This document shows positions 8,316 to 18,247 of a stretch of 64,000 bases of DNA, piece by piece. The position numbers and the translations under genes are program-made. Source of the stretch: an uncultured Tissierellia bacterium (lineage in GTDB: Bacteria > Bacillota > Clostridia > Tissierellales > Tissierellaceae); contig CAMIXG010000002.1 in assembly GCA_946402705.1 (NCBI GenBank), positions 124,001 to 188,000 on the forward strand, in the 5' to 3' direction. Every line of letters starts with the position of its first letter. Position 1 is the first letter of the stretch. A model generated the notes under the pieces. It was not told where the DNA came from and ran no database searches. It saw only the letters and a list, made by a program, of their open reading frames with translations.

Positions 8316-10106
8316 ATGGAAATAAACAGTAAAGTAAAAGCAATTAGGGAACTTATGAAAAACAAAGGTATAGATTACTATATAGTTAATACTTCGGATC
8401 CTCACAATTCTGAGTATCTGGCAGATAGATATAAAACTAGACAATGGATAACAGGTTTTACAGGCTCTGCAGGACTAGCCATAATAACAAAAGATAAAGC
8501 TTTATTATGGACAGATGGAAGATATTTTATACAGGCAGAAAAAGAAATAGAAAAAACAGAATTTGAGCTTATGAAAATGGGTATAGCTGGATATCCAACT
8601 TATGAAGAGTGGATAGAGGAAAACATAGAAGATGGTATGACAATAGGTTTTGATGGAGAAATCTTTTCTCAGCTTGAATATGAAAAATTATCAAGTAATT
8701 TAAACTATAAGAATATAAAAATAGTATCAAACTACGATTTAGTAGGTGAATTATGGGAAGATAGACCAGAGATACCAAGTGCAAAAGTGTTTGTACATGA
8801 AATCAAGTATGCTGGTAAAACTCCTAGTGAGAAAATGGATGAAGTAAGGGCTATGATGATAAAGGCTAAGGCTGATTATTATTTAATAAACTCTCTAGAT
8901 GATATAGCGTGGTTATATAATATAAGAGGTGGAGATGTACTTTATAATCCAGTTGTAATATCTTATGGATTGGTAACTAGGGATAAGGCATATATTTTTG
9001 TAAATAAAGATAAGATTAATGCAGATGTAGAAAAGCATCTATCTGAAAATGGCATTGAAATAAAAGAATATGAAGAAGTTTTAGATTTTATATCAAAGTT
9101 TGAGAAAAACTCTGTAGTGTCATTGGAAAAATCTAAAATAAATAGATTGGTGTTTTCTAAGTTGCCAGAATATGTTAAAGTAATAGATGAGGTAAATTAT
9201 ACAACTTTGTTAAAGGCAGAAAAAAACAAGGTGGAAATAGAAAATCAAAAAAATGCTTATATAAAAGATGGTGTTGCACTGGTTAACTTTTTCCATTGGA
9301 TAGAAACGAATCTGGGAAAAATCGAGATAACTGAAATTTCTGCAAGTGACAAGCTTTTAGAATTTAGAAAAGAGCAAAACCTTTTTATTGAGCCAAGTTT
9401 TGGTAGTATATCTGCTTATAAGGATAATGCAGCTATGATGCATTATGCACCTAGCAAGGAAAGTGATAGAGTGCTTGAAAATAACAGCCTTTATCTTATA
9501 GATTCTGGTGGACAATATTTAGATGGTACAACTGACATAACTAGAACTCTAGCCTTAGGTGAGATAACAGATGAAGAAAGACATGATTTTACGTTGACAT
9601 TTAAAGGGCATACAAACCTTATAAATGCAAAATTTTTAAGTGGGTCTACGGGACACTATTTGGATATATTATCTAGAATACCACTTTGGAAAGAGGGAAT
9701 AGATTATAAATGTGGAACAGGACATGGTGTAGGATATATGCTAAATGTCCATGAGGGACCACACAGGATAGCAACAGTATATAACCCGGTAGCACTTAAG
9801 GTTGGAATGGTTACAAGTATTGAACCAGGTGTATATAAATCTGGTAAACATGGAATAAGATTGGAGAACATTGTAGTTGTTAAAGAAGACTTAAATACAG
9901 AATTTGGACAGTTTTTAAGCTTTGACATCTTATCTTTTGTTCCAATTGATTTAGATGCCTTAGATGTAACAATGCTTTCAGATGAAGAGATAGATTGGCT
10001 AAATGGATATCACAAGTTGGTAAATGAAAAATTAAGTCCCTATCTAAATTCAGAAGTAAAACTATGGTTACAAAATAAGACAAGGCAAATAAAAAAGGAG
10101 GATTAA
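8316..10106 (+). CDS. pepP: Xaa-Pro aminopeptidase, three-domain M24B
   Basis: This 596-residue metallopeptidase removes an N-terminal residue preceding proline, completing degradation of imported peptides. Two creatinase-like N-terminal domains (residues 1-about 310) precede a pita-bread M24 catalytic domain. Metal ligands can be placed in DSGGQYLDGTTD (around 394-405), GTGHGVGY (around 467-474), SIEPGVY (around 500) and RLENIVV (around 515). The length and C-terminal tail match the eukaryote-like long form (about 600-620 residues) rather than the short 350-residue Bacillus form. The ATG follows AAGGAGG. The gene abuts the flavoprotein gene downstream, with one base between them. Confidence 0.92.
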   Translation: MEINSKVKAIRELMKNKGIDYYIVNTSDPHNSEYLADRYKTRQWITGFTGSAGLAIITKDKALLWTDGRYFIQAEKEIEKTEFELMKMGIAGYPTYEEWIEENIEDGMTIGFDGEIFSQLEYEKLSSNLNYKNIKIVSNYDLVGELWEDRPEIPSAKVFVHEIKYAGKTPSEKMDEVRAMMIKAKADYYLINSLDDIAWLYNIRGGDVLYNPVVISYGLVTRDKAYIFVNKDKINADVEKHLSENGIEIKEYEEVLDFISKFEKNSVVSLEKSKINRLVFSKLPEYVKVIDEVNYTTLLKAEKNKVEIENQKNAYIKDGVALVNFFHWIETNLGKIEITEISASDKLLEFRKEQNLFIEPSFGSISAYKDNAAMMHYAPSKESDRVLENNSLYLIDSGGQYLDGTTDITRTLALGEITDEERHDFTLTFKGHTNLINAKFLSGSTGHYLDILSRIPLWKEGIDYKCGTGHGVGYMLNVHEGPHRIATVYNPVALKVGMVTSIEPGVYKSGKHGIRLENIVVVKEDLNTEFGQFLSFDILSFVPIDLDALDVTMLSDEEIDWLNGYHKLVNEKLSPYLNSEVKLWLQNKTRQIKKED

Positions 10107-10107
10107 G

Positions 10108-11331
10108 ATGTTTTGTACTAAAGTTACAGAAGGAGTTTATCAAGCTACAAAAAATGTAGAAGGTATTTTATTTGAAGGTCTATGGGATATACCAAGAGGA
10201 GTTTCTATAAACTCTTATATCATCAAAGGTGACAAGGTTGCCATAGTTGATGGAATGTGGGATGAAGAAAGTGTTGATGAATTAGAACAATGCCTAGTAG
10301 ACTTGAATATTAACAAAGAAGATGTAGAATATTTTATAGTAAATCATACTGAACCAGACCATTCAGGTTGGTTGGTTGCATCTGGTAAAATAAATCCAAA
10401 TGCTAAAATAATTTGTAACAAAAAATCTAAGGAACTAGTAGAACATTTTTATGGTATAGATGATAGACTTATGGTTGTTGAAGATGGAGATGTAATAGAC
10501 CTAGGTCAAGGCCATAAACTTACTGCAGTTATGATGCCAAATGTGCATTGGCCAGATACTATGTCAATGTTTGATGAAAAAACAGGAACATTATTTTGCT
10601 GTGATGCCTTTGGATCATTTGGATCTGTACCAGAAGAAAATTATGATGATAAATTAACTAAAGAGCAAATAGATTTCTATGAAAATGAAGCAGTGAGATA
10701 TTTTTCAAACATAGTGGCTTCTTTTGCTATGCCGGTTAAAACTGCCATTAAAAAATGTGCAGAGTTAGATATAAAAATTATAGCTCCAGGCCATGGTATT
10801 GTATGGAGGGAAAATCCACAAAAGATAATTGATGACTATGCAAGATATGCTGATTATCAAAAAGGTGTGGCTAAGGAAGAAATAACTCTTATTTGGGGTT
10901 CTATGTATGGAATGACAAAGAGGGGTGTAGATAGGATTATAAAAACTCTGGAAGAGTCAAATATAAAATATAATGTGCATAGTGTACCAGAAGATAACTG
11001 GGGAGAGATACTAAGTTCCGCATGGAACTCTACAGGTATAATCCTTGCTATGCCAACATATGAATATAAGATGTTCCCACCAATGAGTGCTGTACTTCAT
11101 GAAATGGGCAAGAAAAAAGTACAGGGTAGAAAAGCTTTTAGAATAGGTTCATATGGATGGTCAGGAGGAGCACAAAAAGAATTAGATGCAATTCTTGAAG
11201 AGGGAAAAATGAACTGGGATTTTATAGAACCAGTTGAATTTAGAGGAAGAGCCCTAGATGAGGAACTTGATTTAATAGAAGCTAGAGTAAAAGAATTAAT
11301 AGAGATAGTTAAACAAACAGTAAATAATTAA
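10108..11331 (+). CDS. A-type flavoprotein (FprA), O2/NO reductase
   Basis: A 407-residue cytoplasmic diiron flavoprotein: an N-terminal metallo-beta-lactamase fold (1-about 250) and a C-terminal flavodoxin domain (about 255-400). The diiron ligands can be seen in HTEPDH (around 80-85), VHWPD (around 146), CCDAFG (around 165) and PGHGIV (around 229). The FMN phosphate loop is WGSMYGMTKRG. Such proteins reduce oxygen to water or nitric oxide to nitrous oxide with electrons from rubredoxin or other flavoproteins, protecting anaerobes. No rubredoxin gene is nearby, so the donor is unknown. The gene follows pepP directly and ends at a strong terminator. Confidence 0.93.
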   Translation: MFCTKVTEGVYQATKNVEGILFEGLWDIPRGVSINSYIIKGDKVAIVDGMWDEESVDELEQCLVDLNINKEDVEYFIVNHTEPDHSGWLVASGKINPNAKIICNKKSKELVEHFYGIDDRLMVVEDGDVIDLGQGHKLTAVMMPNVHWPDTMSMFDEKTGTLFCCDAFGSFGSVPEENYDDKLTKEQIDFYENEAVRYFSNIVASFAMPVKTAIKKCAELDIKIIAPGHGIVWRENPQKIIDDYARYADYQKGVAKEEITLIWGSMYGMTKRGVDRIIKTLEESNIKYNVHSVPEDNWGEILSSAWNSTGIILAMPTYEYKMFPPMSAVLHEMGKKKVQGRKAFRIGSYGWSGGAQKELDAILEEGKMNWDFIEPVEFRGRALDEELDLIEARVKELIEIVKQTVNN

Positions 11332-11333
11332 TA

Positions 11334-11370
11334 AAATATGCGATGCCTTAGGCATCGCATATTTATTTTA
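11334..11370 (+). terminator. Rho-independent terminator after the flavoprotein gene
   Basis: A perfect 14-bp stem (11334-11347 with 11351-11364, loop TTA) with an AT-rich, T-rich tail. Confidence 0.88.
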
Positions 11371-11380
11371 AGGTGATAAA

Positions 11381-13243
11381 ATGACAGGTATAGAAGAAAA
11401 ATTAAAACAACTTCCAGATAAACCAGGTGTTTATTTGATGAAGGATAAAAATGATGAGATTATTTATGTTGGAAAGGCTAAAAAATTAAAGAATAGGGTT
11501 AGGCAGTATTTTCAAAGTGGTAAGGATAAGGATAGAAAAGTACTTGCCATGGTTAGAAATATAGCAGATTTTGAATATATTATAGTCGACAATGAAATTG
11601 AATCCTTAATACTAGAATCCAATTTAATAAAAGAATACAAACCTAGGTACAATATTTTACTAAGAGATGACAAGCAGTATCCTTATATAAAAATAAATAT
11701 GAATGAAAGATATCCTAGAGTTATGAAAACTAGGAGTATAAGTAAGGATAAGGCAAAATATTTTGGTCCATATCCAAGCGTAGGAGCAGTAAATCAAGCC
11801 ATAGATATAATAAGAGAGCTGTATCCAATTAGAAATTGTAATAGAAATCTAGAGGCAGGATATTCTGAAAAAAGACCATGTTTAAACTATTTTATAGGTA
11901 AATGTGTAGCGCCTTGTAGGGGTGATGTCAAAGATGAAGATTACCATAAAATGATAGGTCAAATTGAGAATTTTTTAGATGGAAAAGATTATAGGATAAT
12001 AAATCTTATAAATGAGAAAATGAATGGGGCTGCAAAAGAATTAGATTTTGAAAATGCTGCTAGGTATAGGGACCAGATACTAGCCTTAGAATATTTAACT
12101 CAAAGACAGAAAATAACAACTGCAAATAGGCAGGTTGATCAAGATATTATTGCTATGGCTAGAGGTCTTGAAGATGTTTGTGTCCAAATATTTTTTATAA
12201 GAGATGGAAAGATAATCGGAAGGGAACATTATCTAGTTGAAAATACTTTTAAGTCAGAAAACAGTAGCATTTTAAATTCTTTTGTAAAACAGTTTTATAG
12301 TGGAGTAGCCTATATTCCAAGGGAGATAATACTTGAGACTGAAATTGAAGAAAGTAAAATTATAGAAAACTGGCTGGAAGTTCTTAAAAAATCTAAGGTT
12401 GATATAATAGTTCCTAAAATTGGAGAAAAGAAAAAACTTGTAGCTATGGTTAAGAAAAATGCTCAAGATATGGTTAATAAATATGGAGATAAGTATATAA
12501 GGGAGCACAGGAAAAATAAGGAAGCAGTAAATCAAATTAGGGAGTTAATCAAATTAGAAGAAGAAGTTGTTAGAATAGAGTCCTATGACATATCAAATAT
12601 TGCAGGAACAAATTCTGTTGGTTCCATGGTTGTGTTTGAAAATGGAGAGGCAAAAAAATCAGACTATAGAAGATTTAAGATAAAAACTGTAGTAGGGCCA
12701 GATGATTATTCTAGTATGGAAGAAGTTCTAACTAGAAGATTTAAAAGAGGATTAGAAGAGAGAAAGAAAATAAAAGACAATGAATTAGAACTACATGGGT
12801 TTTCTAGTTTTCCAGATTTGATAATGATGGATGGTGGAAAGGGTCAGGTAAACATAGCAAAGAAAGTTTTGGATGAGTTAGGTATAGACATACCTATTTG
12901 TGGCCTTGTCAAAGATGATTTTCACAACACCCGTGGGATAATTTTTGATAATGTTGAATATAATTTAGATGTTGATTCTCCAGGCCATAGATTTATTTAC
13001 AAAGTGCAGGAAGAAGCTCATAGATTTGCCATATCTTATCACAGGTCATTGAGAAGTAAGGACATGTTTGTTTCAGAGCTAGATGGAATAAAGGGTATTG
13101 GAGAAAAACGGAAAAAAGAGCTACTAAAACACTTTAAGAGTATAGATAAGATAAAGAAAGCTAGTGTGGAAGAGATAGTTGAAGTAGCAGGTATGAATAA
13201 AACTGTAGCAGAAGAATTATACAATCACTTTAGACTAAAATAA
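11381..13243 (+). CDS. uvrC: Excinuclease ABC subunit C
   Basis: UvrC makes the two incisions flanking a DNA lesion during nucleotide excision repair, recruited by UvrB. The 620-residue protein has a GIY-YIG nuclease domain (PGVYLMKD and IIYVGKAKKL, residues about 15-35). A cysteine-rich iron-sulfur-type segment follows (PIRNCNRN, CLNYFIGKCVAPC), then a UVR UvrB-binding motif around 203-238. The RNase-H-like nuclease core contains MMDGGKGQVN, and the tandem helix-hairpin-helix tail contains LDGIKGIGEKRKKELL and EIVEVAGM. The length is normal. The ATG follows AAGGTG ten bases after the preceding terminator. The downstream gap begins directly, with no obvious terminator. Confidence 0.96.
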   Translation: MTGIEEKLKQLPDKPGVYLMKDKNDEIIYVGKAKKLKNRVRQYFQSGKDKDRKVLAMVRNIADFEYIIVDNEIESLILESNLIKEYKPRYNILLRDDKQYPYIKINMNERYPRVMKTRSISKDKAKYFGPYPSVGAVNQAIDIIRELYPIRNCNRNLEAGYSEKRPCLNYFIGKCVAPCRGDVKDEDYHKMIGQIENFLDGKDYRIINLINEKMNGAAKELDFENAARYRDQILALEYLTQRQKITTANRQVDQDIIAMARGLEDVCVQIFFIRDGKIIGREHYLVENTFKSENSSILNSFVKQFYSGVAYIPREIILETEIEESKIIENWLEVLKKSKVDIIVPKIGEKKKLVAMVKKNAQDMVNKYGDKYIREHRKNKEAVNQIRELIKLEEEVVRIESYDISNIAGTNSVGSMVVFENGEAKKSDYRRFKIKTVVGPDDYSSMEEVLTRRFKRGLEERKKIKDNELELHGFSSFPDLIMMDGGKGQVNIAKKVLDELGIDIPICGLVKDDFHNTRGIIFDNVEYNLDVDSPGHRFIYKVQEEAHRFAISYHRSLRSKDMFVSELDGIKGIGEKRKKELLKHFKSIDKIKKASVEEIVEVAGMNKTVAEELYNHFRLK

Positions 13244-13520
13244 TAGATTGAAATTTAGGGGAAAAACTTATACAATTAGTATAAGGATTAGAATATATTT
13301 GAGAATATATTATGTGAAAATTGGAAAATGATTTATTTATTAAAAACATTTTTAAATTTAGTATCTTTATGACTGGAATTCTGAATATTTAGAAATAAAT
13401 AATACAATTTAATTTAGATTTAGTATATTTAAAATTACCTACTAAAAAAATCTATCTAACATAATGTATCTTCAATATTTTAAGTAATCCATAAAATAAT
13501 TAATTTACTGGTAATATTCT

Positions 13521-13549
13521 TTGACAATCAAAAAAATATTGCCTATAAT
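13521..13549 (+). promoter_or_regulatory. Consensus sigma-A promoter of the PFOR gene
   Basis: A perfect TTGACA (13521-13526), a 17-base spacer and a perfect TATAAT (13544-13549). Transcription would begin near 13556, leaving an untranslated leader of about 90 bases. The strength fits a central metabolic enzyme. Confidence 0.9.
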
Positions 13550-13570
13550 TTAATTAGTGATAAAATTTAA

Positions 13571-13585
13571 ACATTTTAGAAAATT
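13571..13585 (+). promoter_or_regulatory. CodY-box-like match in the PFOR leader
   Basis: Twelve of fifteen positions match AATTTTCWGAAAATT (seen ACATTTTAGAAAATT). It lies 15-30 bases downstream of the predicted transcription start, where a bound repressor would block elongation. AT richness makes a chance match quite possible. Confidence 0.25.
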
Positions 13586-13644
13586 CAAACAAAATTAAAC
13601 AATTTCAAACAACTTACAATTTAATTAAAGGGGGACTTATTAAA

Positions 13645-16600
13645 ATGGCAAAAGTTATGAAAACGATGGATGGTAACACAGCAGCAGCGCACGTTGCTTA
13701 TGCTTTTACAGATGTAGCAGCTATTTATCCAATAACACCTTCTTCAACTATGGCTGAGTTAATAGATGCTTGGTCAGCAAATGAAAGAAAGAATATCTTT
13801 GGACAAAAAGTATTAGTAAAAGAGCTTCAATCAGAAGCAGGAGCAGCAGGGGCAGTACATGGATCATTATCAGCAGGAGCTTTAACTTCAACATTTACAG
13901 CTTCTCAAGGTTTATTACTAATGATTCCTAACATGTATAAAATAGCTGGAGAATTCTTACCAGCAGTATTCCATGTAACAGCAAGATCTATTGCAGGACA
14001 TGCTTTAAGTATATTCGGAGATCATCAAGATGTTATGGCAGCTAGACAAACAGGATTTGCATTACTTGCTTCAGGTTCAGTACAAGAGGTAATGGACTTA
14101 GCAGCAGTAGCACATCTATCAGCTATAAAAGGAAGCGTTCCATTTGTTCATTTCTTTGATGGATTTAGAACAAGTCATGAAATACAAAAAGTAGAAGTAA
14201 TGGATACAGATCAATTAAAAGATTTAGTTGATTACGATGCTTTAAACAAATATAGACAAAAAGCATTAAATCCACACAACCCTTATACAAAAGGTACAGC
14301 ACAAAACCCAGATATTTATTTCCAAGCACTTGAAGCTGGAAACCCATATTATGATAAAATTGTTGATGTTGTAGTAGATTATATGGATGAAATATCTAAA
14401 GTAACTGGAAGAGACTATAAACCATTTAATTATTATGGACATCCAGAAGCGGAAAGAATTGTTGTTGCTATGGGTTCTGTAACAGAAACTTTAGAAGAAA
14501 CAATAGATTACTTAATTGAAAAAGGTGAAAAAGTAGGGGTTGTCAAAGTACACCTATACAGACCTTTCTCAGCAGAACATTTCTTCAATGTTTTACCAAA
14601 AACAGTTAAGAAAATATCTGTACTAGATAGAACTAAAGAAAAAGGTGCAGTAGCAGAGCCACTACACTTAGATATTCAAACTTTATTCTATAACCATGAT
14701 TTAAAACCAGTTATAGTGGGCGGAAGATATGGACTAAGTTCTAAAGATGTTACACCAACAGAAATGTTAGCAGTGTTTGAAAACTTAAAATTAGATAAAC
14801 CAAAAGATAGATTTACAGTAGGTATCGTAGATGATGTTACTAATTTATCTTTAGAAATAAAAGAAACTATAAAAACAGAACCAGAAGAAACTATAAGATG
14901 TAAATTCTGGGGATTCGGTTCAGATGGTACTGTAGGAGCAAATAAACAAGCTATAAAAATTATCGGAGACGATACAGATATGTATGCTCAAGGATATTTT
15001 GCTTATGACAGTAAAAAATCAGGTGGGGTAACTATATCTCATTTAAGATTTGGTAAAGAACCAATAAGATCAACTTACCTTATAACAGATGCAGATTTCG
15101 TATCTTGTGCTAGACAAGCATATGTAAATCAATATCATATGTTAGATGGATTAAAAGATGGTGGTACTTTCTTATTAAATACTATTTGGAGCCAAGAAGA
15201 ATTAAACGAAAAATTACCAGCTTCAATGAAAAAATATATGGCAGACCACAATATTAACTTCTATATAATTAATGCTACAAAACTTGCAGCTGAAATAGGA
15301 TTAGGCGGAAGAACAAATATGATAATGCAATCAGCATTCTTTAAATTATCAGGTGTACTTCCAATGGAAGACGCTATATCTCACTTAAGAGCTTCTATAG
15401 AAAAAGAATATGGAAGAAAAGGAGATGCCATAGTTCAAATGAACTACAAGGCATTAGATGCAGGTATAGATTCAGCTGTTAAAATAGAAATACCAGCTGA
15501 CTGGGCTAATGCTAAAGATGAAACAGAGGTTATCTCAACAAAAGAAAAACCAGAATTCATAACAAATGTTTTAGAACCAATGGTAGCACAAGAAGGAGAT
15601 AAACTTCCAGTAAGTACTTTTGTAGGAAGAGAAGATGGAAGTTGGCCAAATGGTACAGCTGCTTATGAAAAAAGAGCAATAGCTGTAAATGCACCACACT
15701 GGATAGAAGAAAACTGTATCCAATGTAACCAATGTTCATTTGTTTGTCCTCATGCTGTAATAAGACCATTCTTATTAGATGAAGAGGAAGTAAAAAATGC
15801 TCCAGAAGGATTTGTTACTAAAAAAGCAAATGGAGCAGATGGATTCCAATATCGTATACAAATCAGTCCAGCTGACTGTACAGGATGTGGAAACTGTGCT
15901 GACATATGTCCAGCTAAAAATAAAGCATTAGAAATGAGACCATTAGAACATGAAATGGAAGAACAACAATCTAATTGGGACTTTGCAATGACTATTAAAA
16001 ATAAACCAGATATAGTTGATAAATTCAATGTAAGAGGATCTCAATTCCAACAACCATTATTAGAGTTCTCAGGAGCTTGTGCAGGATGTGGAGAAACAGC
16101 TTATGTAAAATTAATAACTCAATTATTTGGAGATAGAATGATGATATCAAATGCTACAGGTTGTTCATCAATCTGGGGTGGATCAGCACCATCAACTCCA
16201 TACTGTGCAAATCAAGAAGGATTTGGACCATCATGGGCAAACTCTTTATTTGAAGATGCTGCAGAACATGGTTATGGTATGGCAATAGCTGTAGACCAAA
16301 TGAGAAATAAATTACAACAAACTATGGAAGAATTTATAGCATTAAATGCAGATGCTGAAATAAATAAATTATTCCAACACTGGTTAGATAATAAAGCTAA
16401 TGGAGAAGAAACAAAAATTGCTTATCTAGATATATTAGGTGTTTTAGATAAAAAATTATCTGATCCAAAAGCACAAGAATTATTAAAAGAAATAAGCAAT
16501 AAAAAAGACTTTATAATAAAAAGATCTATGTGGATAATAGGTGGAGACGGATGGGCTTATGATATAGGATTTGGTGGAGTTGACCATGTATTAGCTTCAG

Positions 16601-17166
16601 CAATGGATATAAATATCCTAGTTCTTGATACAGAAGTTTATTCTAATACAGGAGGACAATCTTCTAAAGCTACTCCAACAGCAGCAGTTGCTAAATTCGC
16701 AGCTAATGGTAAGAGAGTAACTAAGAAAAACTTAGGACTAATGATGACATCTTATGGCTATGTATATGTAGCTCAAGTAGCTCTTGGAGCAGATAAAAAT
16801 CAATTAGTTAAAGCTATTCAAGAAGCTGAATCTTATGATGGACCATCAGTAGTTATAGCTTATGCACCATGTATAAACCATGGTATAAAAGGTGGAATGG
16901 GTAAATCTGTAGAAAGAGAAAAATTAGCAGTAGAAACAGGATACTGGCACTTATACAGATTTGATCCAAGAAGAAAAGCAGAAGGATTAAATCCATTTGT
17001 ATTAGATTCTAAAGAACCAACTAAACCATTTACAGACTTTATTGATACAGAAGTAAGATATACTTCACTTAAAAAAGAGTTCCCTGAAATTGCTGATGAC
17101 TTATTTAAACAAGCAGCAGAGGACGCAAAAGATAGATATCAAAAATATATAGACCTAGCAAAATAA
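13645..17166 (+). CDS. nifJ: Pyruvate:ferredoxin (flavodoxin) oxidoreductase, single-chain
   Basis: A 1173-residue homodimeric enzyme that oxidises pyruvate and CoA to acetyl-CoA and CO2, passing electrons to ferredoxin. The fused order is pyruvate-binding domain (1-about 250, with PITPSSTMAE), domain II, and gamma domain (from about 420, GFGSDGTVGANK). Two [4Fe-4S] motifs follow, CIQCNQCSFVC near 690 and CTGCGNCADIC near 745. The thiamine-diphosphate domain has CAGCGE and GDGWAYDIG near 966. All clusters are intact and the length is typical. It is monocistronic, with a perfect promoter and a strong terminator, implying high expression. It would feed on pyruvate from alanine and other amino acids. 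Confidence 0.97.
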   Translation: MAKVMKTMDGNTAAAHVAYAFTDVAAIYPITPSSTMAELIDAWSANERKNIFGQKVLVKELQSEAGAAGAVHGSLSAGALTSTFTASQGLLLMIPNMYKIAGEFLPAVFHVTARSIAGHALSIFGDHQDVMAARQTGFALLASGSVQEVMDLAAVAHLSAIKGSVPFVHFFDGFRTSHEIQKVEVMDTDQLKDLVDYDALNKYRQKALNPHNPYTKGTAQNPDIYFQALEAGNPYYDKIVDVVVDYMDEISKVTGRDYKPFNYYGHPEAERIVVAMGSVTETLEETIDYLIEKGEKVGVVKVHLYRPFSAEHFFNVLPKTVKKISVLDRTKEKGAVAEPLHLDIQTLFYNHDLKPVIVGGRYGLSSKDVTPTEMLAVFENLKLDKPKDRFTVGIVDDVTNLSLEIKETIKTEPEETIRCKFWGFGSDGTVGANKQAIKIIGDDTDMYAQGYFAYDSKKSGGVTISHLRFGKEPIRSTYLITDADFVSCARQAYVNQYHMLDGLKDGGTFLLNTIWSQEELNEKLPASMKKYMADHNINFYIINATKLAAEIGLGGRTNMIMQSAFFKLSGVLPMEDAISHLRASIEKEYGRKGDAIVQMNYKALDAGIDSAVKIEIPADWANAKDETEVISTKEKPEFITNVLEPMVAQEGDKLPVSTFVGREDGSWPNGTAAYEKRAIAVNAPHWIEENCIQCNQCSFVCPHAVIRPFLLDEEEVKNAPEGFVTKKANGADGFQYRIQISPADCTGCGNCADICPAKNKALEMRPLEHEMEEQQSNWDFAMTIKNKPDIVDKFNVRGSQFQQPLLEFSGACAGCGETAYVKLITQLFGDRMMISNATGCSSIWGGSAPSTPYCANQEGFGPSWANSLFEDAAEHGYGMAIAVDQMRNKLQQTMEEFIALNADAEINKLFQHWLDNKANGEETKIAYLDILGVLDKKLSDPKAQELLKEISNKKDFIIKRSMWIIGGDGWAYDIGFGGVDHVLASAMDINILVLDTEVYSNTGGQSSKATPTAAVAKFAANGKRVTKKNLGLMMTSYGYVYVAQVALGADKNQLVKAIQEAESYDGPSVVIAYAPCINHGIKGGMGKSVEREKLAVETGYWHLYRFDPRRKAEGLNPFVLDSKEPTKPFTDFIDTEVRYTSLKKEFPEIADDLFKQAAEDAKDRYQKYIDLAK

Positions 17167-17177
17167 GATAAATAAGT

Positions 17178-17211
17178 ATAGAGTAGCTCAAAAGAGCTAC
17201 TCTATTTTTTT
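17178..17211 (+). terminator. Rho-independent terminator after PFOR
   Basis: A perfect 12-bp stem (ATAGAGTAGCTC and its complement), AAAA loop and a run of seven T. Confidence 0.93.
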
Positions 17212-17343
17212 GCTTAATATAGTTATATATCTAGTATTAGGGTAAAAATATCTAGTAAATTATTTCCAAGATATCTATTGGGAGACAATAGTAAATTATG
17301 AGTAAATTTGATACAATATAGTAGCTAATAAAGGAGTGATGTT

Positions 17344-18246
17344 TTGGATATTAAAGATTATTTTATAGATAAGGGATTTAAAAATATATTAATAGATGAA
17401 GAGCTTAAAAATCATACTACTTTTAGGGTAGGAGGACCTGTAGATGTAATGATACAGCCAGAAGACGAAGAAGAAATTTTAAGAGTTTTAAAAATTGCAA
17501 AAGACAATAATATTAAATATATGGTAATGGGTAATGGGAGTAATATGCTTGTTAAGGATACAGGTATAAGAGGACTTATGATAAAGCTTAATGATAATTT
17601 TAATACTATTAGATATGAAGATAGTTCTATTTTTGCTAGATCAGGAGCCCTTCTATCCTCAGTAAGTAATAAGGCACTAGAAGCATCATTAAAAGGTATG
17701 GAGTTTGCCTCTGGCATACCAGGAGCCTTAGGTGGAGCCATAACTATGAATGCAGGAGCTTATGGTGGAGAGATGAAGGATATAGTAAAGAGAGTTAAGA
17801 TTATAGATAATAACTTAGAAATAAAGTGGATAGATTTAGAGGATATGAATTTTGCCTATAGAACTAGTAAGGTCAAACAAGAAAAACTTTTAGTTTTAGA
17901 AGTTGAAATAAGGCTAGAAAAGGGAAATAAAGAAGAAATAGAAAAAGAAATGAATAGGCTAAATGAAGAAAGAAGAAAAAAACAACCTTTGGAGTTTGCC
18001 AGTGGTGGAAGTACCTTTAAAAGACCTGAAGGATACTTTGCTGGTAAGCTTATAGATGACTCTGGACTTAGAGGGGTTAGGTATAAGGATGCACAGGTAT
18101 CAGAAAAACACTGTGGATTTGTTATTAATAGAGGAAGTGCTACATGCGAAGATATTTTAACCTTAATAAAAACCATACAAAAAACTGTTAGGGATAATTT
18201 TGATGTAGAACTAGAAAGAGAGATAATGCTTTTAGGAGATGATTAG
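17344..18246 (+). CDS. murB: UDP-N-acetylenolpyruvoylglucosamine reductase
   Basis: MurB reduces enolpyruvyl-UDP-GlcNAc to UDP-MurNAc with NADPH and FAD, the second committed step of peptidoglycan synthesis. The 300-residue protein is of the short type II form. The FAD-binding region has GNGSNMLVKD around 61-70 and GIPGALGGAITMNAGAYGGE around 122-141. The catalytic region has AYRTSK near 177, SGGSTFKRP near 227 and a final EREIMLL. The start is a TTG at 17344 with GGAG seven bases upstream; no in-frame ATG is available nearby. It begins the murB-PHP-rapZ-yvcK block that is common in Firmicutes. Confidence 0.95.
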   Translation: MDIKDYFIDKGFKNILIDEELKNHTTFRVGGPVDVMIQPEDEEEILRVLKIAKDNNIKYMVMGNGSNMLVKDTGIRGLMIKLNDNFNTIRYEDSSIFARSGALLSSVSNKALEASLKGMEFASGIPGALGGAITMNAGAYGGEMKDIVKRVKIIDNNLEIKWIDLEDMNFAYRTSKVKQEKLLVLEVEIRLEKGNKEEIEKEMNRLNEERRKKQPLEFASGGSTFKRPEGYFAGKLIDDSGLRGVRYKDAQVSEKHCGFVINRGSATCEDILTLIKTIQKTVRDNFDVELEREIMLLGDD

Positions 18247-18247
18247 T

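Larger units (their letters stand above)
13244..13644 (+). other. Long upstream region of the pyruvate:ferredoxin oxidoreductase gene
   Basis: This is a 401-base AT-rich gap. Bases 13244-13520 show no recognisable element. The 3' part holds a consensus promoter (13521-13549) and a CodY-like match (13571-13585). Four near-repeats of ten bases at 13581-13620 (AAATTCAAAC-like) and a GGGGG ribosome-binding site complete it. No G occurs between 13580 and 13629. Confidence 0.6.
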
